Shown here one piece after another: positions 44,332 through 55,713 of a stretch of DNA of 64,000 bases. The stretch lies in assembly GCA_963667425.1 (NCBI GenBank), contig OY763407.1, positions 682,001 through 746,000 of the forward strand, written 5' to 3'. Every line of letters starts with the position of its first letter. Within the stretch, counting starts at the first letter, position 1. The DNA is from G963667425 sp963667425 [NCBI: bacterium]. Its GTDB lineage: Bacteria; UBP6; UBA1177. The translations under genes were made by a program, and so were the position numbers. The notes under the pieces were generated by a model, which searched no databases, was not told the origin of the DNA, and saw only the letters and a program-made list of their open reading frames with translations.

Positions 44332-45498
44332 ATGAAAAATTTCCATTATTCAATACCTACAGAGATTTTTTTTGGTAAAGGCGAAATAAAAAGGTTGCCT
44401 GATGAGATAAAAAAATATGGTAACAGAGTTCTTTTGGTTTATGGCGGCGGCAGTATAAAAAAGATTGGTCTTTACGATGAAATAAAAAAACTTTTTGATG
44501 AAACTGATATTATTTTAACTGAGCTTGGAGGTGTTGAACCTAATCCGAGAATTACTTCGGTTAGGGAAGGGGTAAAACTTTGCAGAGAAAATAATATCGA
44601 TATTATTCTTGCTGTCGGTGGAGGAAGCACTATTGACTGTGCAAAAGTTATTGCTGCCGGAACTTTTTATGAAAATGATGCCTGGGATATTGTCAAAGAT
44701 CCTTCAAAAATAACTGGAGCACTCCCTCTTGCAACTGTTCTAACACTCTCTGCAACTGGTTCTGAAATGGATAAAGGAGCCGTCATAACTAACTGGGAAA
44801 CACACGAAAAGCTCGGAACAGGTCATCCTTCAATGGCTCCTAAGTTTTCTGTTCTTGATCCTTCATACACTTTTTCTGTTTCCAAAAGACAGACTGTTGC
44901 CGGCACGGCTGATATTATGGCTCATGTTTTTGAGGTTTATTTCAGTGAAACCAAAGAGGCTTTTCTTGCAGACAGAATGGCCGAGTCTATTCTTAAAACA
45001 TGCATAAAATATGGACCTGTTGCCATAAAAGAGCCTGAAAACTACGAAGCCAGAGCAAATCTTATGTGGTCATCAAGTCTTGCTATAAACGGTCTCTTAT
45101 CTTACGGAAAGAAGACATCATGGTCTGTTCATGCTATGGAACATGAGCTAAGCGCTTTTTACGATGTTACGCATGGTGAAGGCCTTGCCGTTTTAATTCC
45201 TTCATGGATGGAATATATGCTTAATGACAAAACTCTTTCTAAGTTTGCCGAATATGGTATTAATGTATGGAATATTGATAAAAATAAAAATGAAATTGAA
45301 ATAGCGGCAGAGGCTATAAACAAAACTAAGGCTTTTTTTATTTCTCTTGGGATACCTTCTTCACTTGCTGAACTTAATGTTGGAGAAGAATATCTGGAAG
45401 AAATGTCAAAAAGAGCTCTCCGATATGGAAAACTTGGTTCTTTTTTCCCGTTTACTTCCAAAGATGTCTTAAATATTTTTAAAAATGCTTTTAATTAA
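44332..45498 (+). CDS. Iron-containing alcohol dehydrogenase (butanol dehydrogenase type)
   Basis: 388 aa group III alcohol dehydrogenase. Nucleotide-binding AVGGGSTIDCAKVIAAG, family motif TLSATGSEMDKGAVITN, and metal ligands in GTADIMAHVFEVYF, WSVHAMEHELSAFYDVTHGEGLAVLIP (histidines). Closest by pattern to NADPH-dependent butanol dehydrogenase/YqhD proteins that reduce aldehydes, fitting fermentation or aldehyde detoxification. Own promoter immediately upstream. Confidence 0.93.
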   Translation: MKNFHYSIPTEIFFGKGEIKRLPDEIKKYGNRVLLVYGGGSIKKIGLYDEIKKLFDETDIILTELGGVEPNPRITSVREGVKLCRENNIDIILAVGGGSTIDCAKVIAAGTFYENDAWDIVKDPSKITGALPLATVLTLSATGSEMDKGAVITNWETHEKLGTGHPSMAPKFSVLDPSYTFSVSKRQTVAGTADIMAHVFEVYFSETKEAFLADRMAESILKTCIKYGPVAIKEPENYEARANLMWSSSLAINGLLSYGKKTSWSVHAMEHELSAFYDVTHGEGLAVLIPSWMEYMLNDKTLSKFAEYGINVWNIDKNKNEIEIAAEAINKTKAFFISLGIPSSLAELNVGEEYLEEMSKRALRYGKLGSFFPFTSKDVLNIFKNAFN

Positions 45499-45547
45499 CT
45501 TTTTAGTTGAAAAAGCGCGATAATTCTATAAAATGCTGTGTTAATAA

Positions 45548-46861
<1,314 letters not shown>

Positions 46862-46873
46862 TTAAATCAGGAG

Positions 46874-48133
46874 ATGAACTTGTCTGTTTGCAATAATTGT
46901 GAAAAAAACAAAATACTTGAAAATGTAAATAAAGCCGTTGAACGTTTCAGGAATGGTCAGATGGTGATTGTTGTTGATAATGAACACCGTGAAAATGAAG
47001 GTGATTTCATTGTTGCAGCGGAAAAAGTTACACCAGAAATCATTAATTTTATGATGAAAAACGGCAGGGGAGTTCTATGTGCTCCTATTACCGAAAAGAG
47101 ATGTAGAGAGCTTAATCTCGAAATGCAGGTTCAGAACAATACCTCTATGCTTGGAACACCTTTTACCATTACCGTTGACCTTTTAGGTCACGGATGTTCA
47201 ACCGGTGTTTCAATGTTTGACAGAGCTGCAACAATAAAAGCTCTTGCAGACGAAGATTCAAAACCTGACGATTTCGGTAGGCCGGGTCATGTTAATCCTT
47301 TAAGAGCAAAAAATGGCGGAGTTCTTGTAAGAGCAGGACACACAGAAGCCGCAATAGATCTTGCAAGGTTTGCAGGACTTAAACCTGCAGGTGCATTAAT
47401 TGAGATAATCAATGATGACGGAACCATGTCAAGAATGCCTGAACTTACTGAAATATCAAAAAAATTTGATATTCCAATAGTTACGATTGAAGATATAATT
47501 GCTTACAGATTGATGACTGAATCCTTAATAGAACAAATAGCTGATGCAGAGCTTCCAACCCGTTTCGGCGGAAAGTTCAATATAAAAGTATTTAAAAACA
47601 AACTTGATAATTTTGAACATGTAGCCTTAATTAAAGGTGATATTTCAGGAGATGAACCTGTTATAGTCAGAATGCACTCTGAATGTCTTACAGGCGATGC
47701 ACTTGGAAGTTTGCGTTGTGACTGTGGTTTTCAGCTTGAAAAAGCAATGGAGATAATAGAAAAGGAAGGTCGCGGTGCAATAGTTTATCTAAGACAGGAA
47801 GGAAGAGGAATCGGACTCGGTAACAAAATAAAGGCATACCATTTGCAGGATCAGGGAATGGATACTGTTGAAGCTAATGTGGCTTTAGGTTTTGCACCGG
47901 ATCTTAGAGATTATGGAATAGGGGCTCAGATACTTAGAGAAATAGGTATAACAAAACTGAGATTGCTTACAAATAATCCTAAAAAGCTTATCAGTCTTGA
48001 AGGTTACGGGCTTGAAATAGTTGAGCATTTGCCATTAATAGTCGGTGTCAACAAAAATAATATGAGTTACCTTCAGACAAAACAGGAAAAAATGGGACAT
48101 ACAATATTTAACAGTGATGGAGATAAAAAATGA
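46874..48133 (+). CDS. ribBA: 3,4-dihydroxy-2-butanone-4-phosphate synthase / GTP cyclohydrolase II
   Basis: Bifunctional 419 aa enzyme catalysing the two committed steps of riboflavin synthesis. RibB half: [51 protein letters not shown]. RibA half (from about residue 210): [20 protein letters not shown] with the zinc cysteines, [20 protein letters not shown] and [15 protein letters not shown] directly abuts the ATG at 46874, whereas the in-frame TTG at 46880 is 6 nt away, so the true start may be the TTG. No FMN riboswitch is visible upstream. Confidence 0.96.
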   Translation: MNLSVCNNCEKNKILENVNKAVERFRNGQMVIVVDNEHRENEGDFIVAAEKVTPEIINFMMKNGRGVLCAPITEKRCRELNLEMQVQNNTSMLGTPFTITVDLLGHGCSTGVSMFDRAATIKALADEDSKPDDFGRPGHVNPLRAKNGGVLVRAGHTEAAIDLARFAGLKPAGALIEIINDDGTMSRMPELTEISKKFDIPIVTIEDIIAYRLMTESLIEQIADAELPTRFGGKFNIKVFKNKLDNFEHVALIKGDISGDEPVIVRMHSECLTGDALGSLRCDCGFQLEKAMEIIEKEGRGAIVYLRQEGRGIGLGNKIKAYHLQDQGMDTVEANVALGFAPDLRDYGIGAQILREIGITKLRLLTNNPKKLISLEGYGLEIVEHLPLIVGVNKNNMSYLQTKQEKMGHTIFNSDGDKK

Positions 48134-48600
48134 GAACAGAAATTTTCCAGGGAGAATTGAATGCTGCCGGAAAAAAGTTTGCAATAGTACTAGGCAGATT
48201 TAATAGCTTTATATCTGAATCACTATTAAAAGGAGCACTTGACTGTCTGGAAAGACATAGTGCTGAACAGGCTGATGTTTTCAGAGTTCCTGGAGCATTT
48301 GAAGTGCCTATAACGGCAAAGCAGCTTGCATCTTCAAAAAAATATGATGCAGTTATATGTCTTGGAGTTCTTATAAGAGGCGCAACACCTCATTTTGACT
48401 ATATTTCAGCTGAAGCCACAAAAGGTGTAGCACTTGCATCACTTGAAACAGGTGTATACTGTGCATATGGTATAATAACAGCCGATACAATAGAACAGGC
48501 TATAGAAAGAGCCGGAACAAAAGCTGGAAATAAAGGTTTTGATGCAGCTATGGCTGCAATTGAAATGGTCAATCTTGAATCAACTTACAAAAGCAAATAA
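48130..48600 (+). CDS. ribH: 6,7-dimethyl-8-ribityllumazine synthase
   Basis: 156 aa enzyme that condenses the RibBA products in riboflavin synthesis. Motifs: [16 protein letters not shown] N-terminus ([15 protein letters not shown]), [32 protein letters not shown] and the [23 protein letters not shown] end. Overlaps ribBA by 4 nt. ribD and the riboflavin synthase gene are not in the window, so the pathway is split across the genome. Confidence 0.96.
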   Translation: MRTEIFQGELNAAGKKFAIVLGRFNSFISESLLKGALDCLERHSAEQADVFRVPGAFEVPITAKQLASSKKYDAVICLGVLIRGATPHFDYISAEATKGVALASLETGVYCAYGIITADTIEQAIERAGTKAGNKGFDAAMAAIEMVNLESTYKSK

Positions 48601-48617
48601 CAGGAAAAGATATAATT

Positions 48618-49070
48618 ATGGGACTTAGAAGACGAGCCAGAGAAAAAACACTTCAGATATTATACAGCCTTCAGTTCAATGCCGGTATCGGAATCGAAAA
48701 GGCAGTAGCAGAATATTATTCTCATTTTGAACTGCCTTCAAATTATACGGCCAAAGTAATAGAAGAAGAAAAAGAGTTTGTTGAGTATCTTCTTAATCAG
48801 GTTTTTGATAACAGAGATGAAATCAGTGAGCTTATAGAAACAGCGGCATTAAACTGGAAAGTTGAAAGAATTGCATATATAGAAAGAAATATTCTTAAAA
48901 TGGCTGTCGCAGAACTAATAGATAAAAGAAATAAAATTCCATTCAAAGCAACAATAAACGAGGCTATAGATATAGCTAAAAAATTTGGAAGCAAAGAATC
49001 TCCGGGATTTGTCAACGGTATAATAAACAAAGTTGCAGATCTTCTTGAAATAAAAGGTGTAAAAGCATAA
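48618..49070 (+). CDS. nusB: Transcription antitermination factor NusB
   Basis: 150 aa all-helical RNA-binding protein acting with NusE in rRNA antitermination. RRRAREKTLQILYSLQFN at the N-terminus and the conserved C-terminal half ERNILKMAVAEL, IPFKATINEAIDIAKKFG, FVNGIINKVAD. The ribH-nusB pairing (17 nt apart) is widespread in bacteria. Confidence 0.96.
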   Translation: MGLRRRAREKTLQILYSLQFNAGIGIEKAVAEYYSHFELPSNYTAKVIEEEKEFVEYLLNQVFDNRDEISELIETAALNWKVERIAYIERNILKMAVAELIDKRNKIPFKATINEAIDIAKKFGSKESPGFVNGIINKVADLLEIKGVKA

Positions 49071-49169
49071 ATGTCAAAAGCCGAAATATTTAAAGTGGTT
49101 AGGTCAAAGCACTTCTTTGTGAAGCTTCAGACAACTTCGCATAACATATATTATGTAAACTTGATATAG
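49071..49169 (+). CDS. Possible 32-aa small ORF between nusB and holB
   Basis: An ATG directly after the nusB stop opens 32 codons: basic, with KSKH-type and aromatic residues (KVVRSKHFFVKLQTTSHNIYY region). AAGGTG lies about 12 nt upstream, which is weak. It may be translated by re-initiation after nusB, or be non-functional. The gap otherwise holds only a weak AAGC/GCTT hairpin. Confidence 0.22.
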   Translation: MSKAEIFKVVRSKHFFVKLQTTSHNIYYVNLI

Positions 49170-49179
49170 TGCTCTGATT

Positions 49180-50028
49180 ATGATGACTGCAAAAGACATT
49201 CTTAAAAGCAAACTTGTTTCTGCTTACAACAATGGAAAACTTCCACACTCTTTTATTCTTTTTGGTAACAGTGACAATTCAGAAAAAAAAGATTTTGTAA
49301 TTGAACTTGCATTCAATATTCTTGAACCTAAACGCAACTGTTCTATTGACGAATTTAAAAGAATTGTTTACGGAGAAAATGGTTACACTGACTTTGTCTG
49401 GATAAGACCACAGGATAAATCTTCCATTTTAAATTCTGAAATAGAAAAACTCAACGATATCCTGATGTATGATCCGTATGAATCGAAAAACAGAATTATT
49501 CTTATATCAGATGCCGATACAATGACCGATTCAGCACAGAATTCATTACTTAAAAAGCTGGAAGAACCACCTAAAAACAACTTCTTTTTTTTAACAGCAC
49601 CAAACAAATCTTCATTACTTCCAACAATTGTTTCAAGGACACTTCCGCTTTTTATAAAGAGACCTTTTACAGATATTTCATTATCTATGGAAAGTTTCTT
49701 CAACAACAATGCAGTTGATTCAAAAATCAACTTTGAAAATGAAAAAAACATCACAGAAACAATATCTTCATGGTTTTTAACATCCAAACCTGGATTTATG
49801 ACATTTAACCAGATGTCAGATAGATTCCGTGAAAATCTCTCTCCCGATCCTGCAATTAGAAAAGTACAGCTTTCATACAGACTTTCTCTTTTTGCATTAT
49901 ATATAGATAAAAAATATCCTACAGCATCAATACAAATTCTTGATTTTTTGGAAAATGAACAATATTTTTCTGCTGACAGCGTTATTTTTTATAATTTATT
50001 CAATATTTTTAAAGAAATGAAAGGTTAA
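49180..50028 (+). CDS. holB: DNA polymerase III delta' subunit-like clamp-loader protein
   Basis: 282 aa AAA+-fold protein. Characteristic features: HSFILFG near the N-terminus, SDADTMTDSAQNSLLKKLEEPP and the sensor region LTAPNKSSLLPTIVSRTLPL. The P-loop is replaced by FGNSDNSEKKD, lacking GKT, as expected for a delta' subunit that does not hydrolyse ATP. The usual SRC motif reads SRT and the N-terminal zinc-binding cysteines are not obvious. Adjacency to ricT matches the holB-ricT order seen in Firmicutes. Confidence 0.85.
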   Translation: MMTAKDILKSKLVSAYNNGKLPHSFILFGNSDNSEKKDFVIELAFNILEPKRNCSIDEFKRIVYGENGYTDFVWIRPQDKSSILNSEIEKLNDILMYDPYESKNRIILISDADTMTDSAQNSLLKKLEEPPKNNFFFLTAPNKSSLLPTIVSRTLPLFIKRPFTDISLSMESFFNNNAVDSKINFENEKNITETISSWFLTSKPGFMTFNQMSDRFRENLSPDPAIRKVQLSYRLSLFALYIDKKYPTASIQILDFLENEQYFSADSVIFYNLFNIFKEMKG

Positions 50029-50031
50029 ATA

Positions 50032-51519
50032 ATGAATATAGATGAAACAAAAACTTCTGATAAGAAAGAAGAATCTGTGGCTACCTCAACTGACAATAAC
50101 TCTTCAGCAATTGAACAAAAAACTGAAGATAAGAATGATGATTTTAAAAGGAATAATGAAAACAGGCCTGATTTTAAACAGAAAAATAGAAAATACAGAG
50201 AAAGATTTCAGGATAACAGATCTTCTTCTGATCCTGTTGACAGTATAGACTACATAAAAAACAAATTGAAAAGGCTTCATTCTCAATTTGATGATTATAC
50301 TAATGATGATGTGAGGCAACTGAAAAGGCTTGAAAAAATAGATGACGGATTTAAAGACGAAGAAGCTGAAGTATTAAACAGAAGAGCTGGTTCACCATTA
50401 TGTACACTTGGTGGAGGCGACGCTTTTTATTTTTCTGAAGAAGATCCAAAACCACCATTTGAGGATGTAGTTGCACTTCAGTTTCAGCCTTCCGGTAAGA
50501 TTTACTGGTACCACTACCCTGTTAATGCTGAAAGTACATTTAAAATAGAAGCCGGCGACAAGATAATTGCATATAGTGAACGCGGAGTTGAACTTGCAGA
50601 TTCTTTAAATAAAAGCAGAGAACTGTATGAAAAACAGTCAAATACGGTCTTTATAAAGAACGGAATCATAAGAAAAGCAACAGAAGAAGACTTCATAAAA
50701 CAGAAAGAACTGGAATTAAAAGCAAAAGAAGCCAGAGCTCACTGTGAAAGATTCAATGCTGAGCTTGGAATAAAAATGAAAATCATAAAGGTAAAATATA
50801 CTCTTGATGATACAAAAGTGATTTTCTACTTTACAGCAAACGGCAGAGTTGATTTTAGAGAGCTAATTAAAAAACTTGCCTATGTTGTAAGAAGAAGAAT
50901 AGAAATGAGACAAATCGGAGTTAGAGATACAACAAAAATGATGGGAGGTCTTGGACCTTGCGGAATGCCTCTTTGCTGCAGAAGATTTCTTCATTCATTT
51001 AGCCCTGTTTCTATAAAAAATGCAAAAGACCAGAATTTAAGTCTTAATCCTACAAAAATATCAGGCATATGCAGCCGTCTTTTCTGCTGTCTTGCATATG
51101 AAAATGATTTCTATGAAGAAGAGAGATTAAAATATCCACCTGAAGATTCTGAAGTTATAGAACTCACAACAAAAAGAAAAGGAATCGTAAAAAAGATAAA
51201 TGTAATTACAGGTGATGTAACTGTTCTCTTGATTGAAAATGGACATGGAAATAAAATAGAAGAAAAAACTTTTCCTCTTTCAGATTTTAGAAAAAAAGAT
51301 AAGGAAGATCTTTATGAGATAACCCTTGAAGCGGAGAAAAAAAGAGAAGCGATGCTCAAAGATGTATCTCCGGTAGTTCCTGTAGAGAAAAAAGCTCTCA
51401 ATCCAAAAGAAAACACTTCTCAAAAAAGAAAAAACAATCAAAAAAATAATGTAAAAAGATTAATAACTGAAAACGAAAATGCAGACAATATTGATGATGA
51501 TGACGAACAGGAATCTTAA
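50032..51519 (+). CDS. ricT: PSP1-domain protein (RicT-like) with long acidic/basic tails
   Basis: 495 aa, much longer than the usual 270-300. The PSP1 core (about 120-420) has LGPCGMPLCCRRF and GICSRLFCCLAYE; the clustered cysteines bind the Fe-S cluster shared in the RicAFT (YmcA-YlbF-YaaT) complex of Bacillus. The N-terminal 110 residues (Asp/Glu/Lys/Asn-rich) and the C-terminal 80 (Lys/Asn-rich, ending in a run of Asp) look disordered. Three nt after holB, so co-transcribed. RicA and RicF partners are not in the window, so function here is inferred only by family. Confidence 0.85.
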   Translation: MNIDETKTSDKKEESVATSTDNNSSAIEQKTEDKNDDFKRNNENRPDFKQKNRKYRERFQDNRSSSDPVDSIDYIKNKLKRLHSQFDDYTNDDVRQLKRLEKIDDGFKDEEAEVLNRRAGSPLCTLGGGDAFYFSEEDPKPPFEDVVALQFQPSGKIYWYHYPVNAESTFKIEAGDKIIAYSERGVELADSLNKSRELYEKQSNTVFIKNGIIRKATEEDFIKQKELELKAKEARAHCERFNAELGIKMKIIKVKYTLDDTKVIFYFTANGRVDFRELIKKLAYVVRRRIEMRQIGVRDTTKMMGGLGPCGMPLCCRRFLHSFSPVSIKNAKDQNLSLNPTKISGICSRLFCCLAYENDFYEEERLKYPPEDSEVIELTTKRKGIVKKINVITGDVTVLLIENGHGNKIEEKTFPLSDFRKKDKEDLYEITLEAEKKREAMLKDVSPVVPVEKKALNPKENTSQKRKNNQKNNVKRLITENENADNIDDDDEQES

Positions 51520-51555
51520 AAAGCAGACAGTTTTTTAATCTGAAAAAAGAAAACC

Positions 51556-52353
51556 ATGGAAAAATCAATAAAAAAAAATAGTTTTATAGATTCTCATTTT
51601 CATCTATTTTCACTGATAAATGAAAAAAATATCACTGCCGTAGAAATTGAAAATGAACTTATAGAAAACAACGTTTTAAATGTTGTAAATATAATATCTT
51701 CAGAAAATGAAATGAATCAACTGCAAACAATTACTCTTAATGAAAATATAAACTATATGCAGATTGCAGGAATCCACCCACACGAAGCAGACACAGCAAT
51801 ATCTGAAAATATCAGTCTGGACTGGATAAAAGAAAACAGAGACAACATATTGGCAATCGGAGAATGCGGACTCGATTACTATTATGATTTTTCTTCAAAA
51901 GAAAATCAGATAACATTATTTAAGAAAATGGTTGAACTTGCCATAGAAATGAAAAAACCACTTGTCATTCATGGAAGAGAAGCAGAAGAAGAAATAATTG
52001 AAATAATAGAAAGCTACAATGAGCCTTTACTTAAAATTCTGTTTCACTGCTATACAGGCTCACTTGAAACAGCCTTGAAAATAATCAAAAAAGGTTGGTA
52101 CATAAGTTTTTCAGGAATTCTGACATTCAAGAAATCAGAAGAACTCAAAAAGATATTAACATCCATTCCAATAAACCAAATATTATTTGAAACCGATTCC
52201 CCCTACCTCGCACCAATACCATTCAGAGGAAAAACAAATACACCGGGAAAGGTAAAATACGTCTATAATTCTGCTTCTAATTTGCTTGAAATAGATATAG
52301 ATGAACTTCAAAACATAATTATTAACAATTTTAAAGAATTTTTTCTTGTATGA
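51556..52353 (+). CDS. TatD-family metal-dependent hydrolase
   Basis: 265 aa TIM-barrel hydrolase (TatD-type deoxyribonuclease). Metal and catalytic motifs in order: DSHFHLF (HxH), GIHPHEAD, GECGLDYYYDF, LVIHGREAEEE, LFHCYTG, FETDSPYLAP. All family signatures are present. Overlaps the following gene by 4 nt. TatD next to holB is a common arrangement. Confidence 0.93.
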   Translation: MEKSIKKNSFIDSHFHLFSLINEKNITAVEIENELIENNVLNVVNIISSENEMNQLQTITLNENINYMQIAGIHPHEADTAISENISLDWIKENRDNILAIGECGLDYYYDFSSKENQITLFKKMVELAIEMKKPLVIHGREAEEEIIEIIESYNEPLLKILFHCYTGSLETALKIIKKGWYISFSGILTFKKSEELKKILTSIPINQILFETDSPYLAPIPFRGKTNTPGKVKYVYNSASNLLEIDIDELQNIIINNFKEFFLV

Positions 52354-53354
52354 AAGCTTTATTTACAACAACAGTTCCCGTCGAAATAATCCTGGCTGCA
52401 GGAATAACACCAAGAGACCTCAACAACGATTTCATAACCGATTCAACTGCATACAACCTTGTTGAAAAAGCTGAAATAAGAGGATTTCCAAGAAGCAGCT
52501 GCGCATGGATAAAAGGACTCTATTCAGTAATTGAAGAAAAACAGCATCTATTTAATGAAACAGATATCTTCATAGCAGTCACAGAAGGCGACTGCTCAAA
52601 TGCAAGAGCGCTTGCGGAAGTTGTACAGACAGATTTCAACCTTAAATCATATATTTTTAACTATCCGCATTCACGTTCAACTGTGGAAATGAAAAAAGAG
52701 ATTGAAAGATTTGCATCTTTTCTCGGAACAACAGTTGAAAAAGGGGAAGCAATAAGAAAAAATCTCATTCCATTAAGAGAAAAACTTAAAAAAGTTGATG
52801 AAATATCATGGCAGTATCCAGGACTGATAAAAGGAATAGAAAATCATCTATGGCTTGTTTCAAGCTCAGATTTCAATGGAAATCCTGATCAGTTTGATAA
52901 AGAAATATCAGAATTTTTAAATGAGAAAGAGAAAGAAATATCAAACTTTAAGCCAAAACAAAATGCATCTAAAATAGCCTTTTTTGGAGTTCCGCCAATA
53001 TTTGACATCTATTCTTTTATGGAAGAAAAAGGGGCCGTTTTTGTGTTTAATGAGATACAACGTGAATTTTCGATGATAAAAAATGCTCAAAATCTCCATG
53101 AACAATATACAAATTACACATACCCCTACTCTGCTTCATACCGGTTTGCCGAAGCAATCAAAGAAATAAAAAAAAGAAATGTTGATGGAATTGTTCACTA
53201 TGTGCAGGCATTCTGCTACCGCCAGATCGAGCAGATAATCCTTGAGAAAATGAATCCCGAAATCCCTGTTGTTGTAATAGAAGGCGACAAGCCAATGAAT
53301 AAACTCGATGGAAGAATTAAAACAAGACTTGAAGCATTTCTAGAAACACTTTAA
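52350..53354 (+). CDS. 2-hydroxyacyl-CoA dehydratase D-component-like protein
   Basis: 334 aa HgdB/BcrC/FldB-like fold. Three cysteines in conserved positions (SSCAWIKG about 51, EGDCSNA about 87, AFCYRQIEQ about 289) are the expected [4Fe-4S] ligands, and VVVIEGDKP closes the family domain. Dehydratases of this type need a second subunit and an ATP-driven activator; neither is nearby, and the gene is coupled to tatD. It may be one of the numerous single-subunit family members of unassigned function rather than a true dehydratase. Final gene of the purA-ribBA run. Confidence 0.75.
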   Translation: MKALFTTTVPVEIILAAGITPRDLNNDFITDSTAYNLVEKAEIRGFPRSSCAWIKGLYSVIEEKQHLFNETDIFIAVTEGDCSNARALAEVVQTDFNLKSYIFNYPHSRSTVEMKKEIERFASFLGTTVEKGEAIRKNLIPLREKLKKVDEISWQYPGLIKGIENHLWLVSSSDFNGNPDQFDKEISEFLNEKEKEISNFKPKQNASKIAFFGVPPIFDIYSFMEEKGAVFVFNEIQREFSMIKNAQNLHEQYTNYTYPYSASYRFAEAIKEIKKRNVDGIVHYVQAFCYRQIEQIILEKMNPEIPVVVIEGDKPMNKLDGRIKTRLEAFLETL

Positions 53355-53388
53355 GAATTTTTTTTTAATGATTTTTCATTTAAGAACA

Positions 53389-55713
53389 TTACCCAGTAAA
53401 ATATCTTTCTATATGCTCTTTAAAAAAGAGTTCAAAGAGTGAATCAATAAAGCTTATTTCGCTTTTATTCATGCTTTTGTCAAGCCACTTTACAGCTGAA
53501 GCTGCGCGTTGTATTTCATCACCATATTTTGCAGCAAGGTTAAAATAGATGTCATTTTTAAAGCCGCTTTGTTCGTAACCTGTAAATGCGCCGGGACCTC
53601 TTTTTCTCATGTCGTATTCGGCTATTTTAAACCCATCTGAGGTTTTTGTCATAAATGTTAATCGTTCTGCTGCCTGTTCTGATATGTTTTCGCCACCTAT
53701 GAATGCGGCAAATGATTTTATGTCACCTCGCCCTACTCGTCCTCGTAGCTGATGAAGCTGTGCCAAGCCAAATCTTTCTGCATTTTCTATTACTATAAAT
53801 GATGCGTCTTGCACGTCAACTCCTACTTCTATTACAACGGTTGAGATAAGCAGTGAGATTGTTCCGTCTCTAAGGCTTTTTAATGCTTCTTCTTTTTCTT
53901 CATTTTTCATTTTACCGTGCAGAAGTTTAACTTTTTCTCCAACGAGTTCTTTGTATTCTGCAAAGACGGCTTCAACATCTTTTACCCCTTCCATTTTTTC
54001 GGATTCTTCGACTAGTGGGCAGACTACGTATCCTTTTTTACCTTTTTTTACTATTTCGGCAATGTAGTTTACAACCGTCTGTCTGTTTGCATTTGGTACA
54101 AATCTTGTTGTTACTGGTGTTCGTCCTTTGGGCATTTCATTTATTACTGAGATGGTAAGGTCTCCATATAAAGTCATTGCGAGTGATCTTGGTATTGGTG
54201 TTGCGCTTACAACGAGCACATCAGGATTTTGTGCAACATTTTTAAGCCTTAACCGCTGACTTACTCCAAATCGGTGCTGTTCATCTATTATTATGAGTCC
54301 TATTTTTTCCATTTCAGGAAGATTTTCATATAAAGCGTGTGTTCCTACAATAAAATCGGCATTCTGAGCCTCTTTTATCATTTCGGCTTTTTTCTTTTTT
54401 CCGGTTACTCCGCCTTTTAAAAGTAAGACTTTTATTTCGGGTGAGCTGTATTTTTTTATTGTGTCATAGTGCTGAGAAGCAAGTATTTCTGTCGGACTCA
54501 TTATTACTGTTTTGTATCCTGATGAGACAACATCGAGTCCTGTTATGAGCATACAGAGGGTTTTTCCACTTCCTACATCACCTTGAAGAAGTCTGTTCAT
54601 TGGGTATTTTGAGATAAGATCATCTCTTATTTCTTTTATTACTCTTTTTTGTGCATTTGTGAGTTCAAATGGTATTTTAGAAAGAGCGTCTTTTGCAGCT
54701 GATGAATTTATTTTTATTTTTCGCTCTTTTACAACTATATTTTTACGGTTATATTTTGCAAAACCATATCGAAGAAAAAAAAGTTTGTCAAAAGCTATTC
54801 TTTTGTGATATGAGGTTTTATATTCCATAACACTTTCAAGTGGCAATGTCATTAATGGGAAATGCACGTTAAGAAGAGATTCTACAAGATCAGGTAAATT
54901 CCATCTGTTTCTTAAAGAAAATGGAAGCCAGTCTTCACCTTCTTTTGATACAAATATAAGCAGTTCTCTTATGAGCCGCATTAAAAAGAGTCTTGAGACT
55001 CCCGTTATTTTTTTATAAACTGGTACATATCCTGAAAATAGTGCTTTCCATACATCGTCATAAATGAACATATCAGGATTTGTAAATGATGGAAAGAGTG
55101 ATTTTGGATCTGTTTTTCCCGAAACTATAACTTTTGTCCCTTCCGGAAGAGATATTGAATAGGAAACTCCTGATTTTCCGAAAAAAACCACTTTAACTGT
55201 AAAGTTCGGACATTTTATAAGGGCTGTCCATGGGGATTTTGGGCTTCCAGGCCTTTTCCAGCCTGTAATTGTTCCTTCAACTGTAGCAAATTCTCCAGGT
55301 TTTATATCAAATGCTCCGGCTGGTATTACACGTTCTTCATACGAATCGGGCATCATATCAAAGAGTAATTTAAAAATAGTACTTCCGACTTCTTTTTTTA
55401 CTTTCTCAACTTGTGTTTTCTGTAAATTAAGAACAGAAGATATATCCTGATTAAGTACTGATCTGATTTTATATCCGTTTTTAAGATAAAGTTCTGAATC
55501 CTGCCCCAATATTTCAAGAACAGTGTTGTAAATCAGATTAAAATTGGTAGTTTTAAAAGCACCTGTCCATACGGGAAGGTTTGAGAGCAGATTGTTGGGA
55601 AGAAGTTTCGTGTTTCCTTTAAGAAGAAATGCCGCCTCTCTCGGAGAAACGTCCGAAGAAGCGGCAAAAGATCTTATATCTTCCTGTAACCCAGTATCAG
55701 ATAAATTTAACAT
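53389..55713 (-). CDS. recG: ATP-dependent DNA helicase RecG
   Basis: 774 aa fork-reversal helicase. N-terminal wedge/OB region, then helicase motifs: LLQGDVGSGKT (Walker A), DEQHRFGVSQR (DEAH-like box), VSATPIPRSLAMTLYGD, LISTVVIEVGVDV and QLRGRVGRG. C-terminal RecG tail present. Its start overlaps the end of greA by 17 nt, so the ribosome site lies within greA. Confidence 0.96.
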   Translation of the reverse strand: MLNLSDTGLQEDIRSFAASSDVSPREAAFLLKGNTKLLPNNLLSNLPVWTGAFKTTNFNLIYNTVLEILGQDSELYLKNGYKIRSVLNQDISSVLNLQKTQVEKVKKEVGSTIFKLLFDMMPDSYEERVIPAGAFDIKPGEFATVEGTITGWKRPGSPKSPWTALIKCPNFTVKVVFFGKSGVSYSISLPEGTKVIVSGKTDPKSLFPSFTNPDMFIYDDVWKALFSGYVPVYKKITGVSRLFLMRLIRELLIFVSKEGEDWLPFSLRNRWNLPDLVESLLNVHFPLMTLPLESVMEYKTSYHKRIAFDKLFFLRYGFAKYNRKNIVVKERKIKINSSAAKDALSKIPFELTNAQKRVIKEIRDDLISKYPMNRLLQGDVGSGKTLCMLITGLDVVSSGYKTVIMSPTEILASQHYDTIKKYSSPEIKVLLLKGGVTGKKKKAEMIKEAQNADFIVGTHALYENLPEMEKIGLIIIDEQHRFGVSQRLRLKNVAQNPDVLVVSATPIPRSLAMTLYGDLTISVINEMPKGRTPVTTRFVPNANRQTVVNYIAEIVKKGKKGYVVCPLVEESEKMEGVKDVEAVFAEYKELVGEKVKLLHGKMKNEEKEEALKSLRDGTISLLISTVVIEVGVDVQDASFIVIENAERFGLAQLHQLRGRVGRGDIKSFAAFIGGENISEQAAERLTFMTKTSDGFKIAEYDMRKRGPGAFTGYEQSGFKNDIYFNLAAKYGDEIQRAASAVKWLDKSMNKSEISFIDSLFELFFKEHIERYFTG

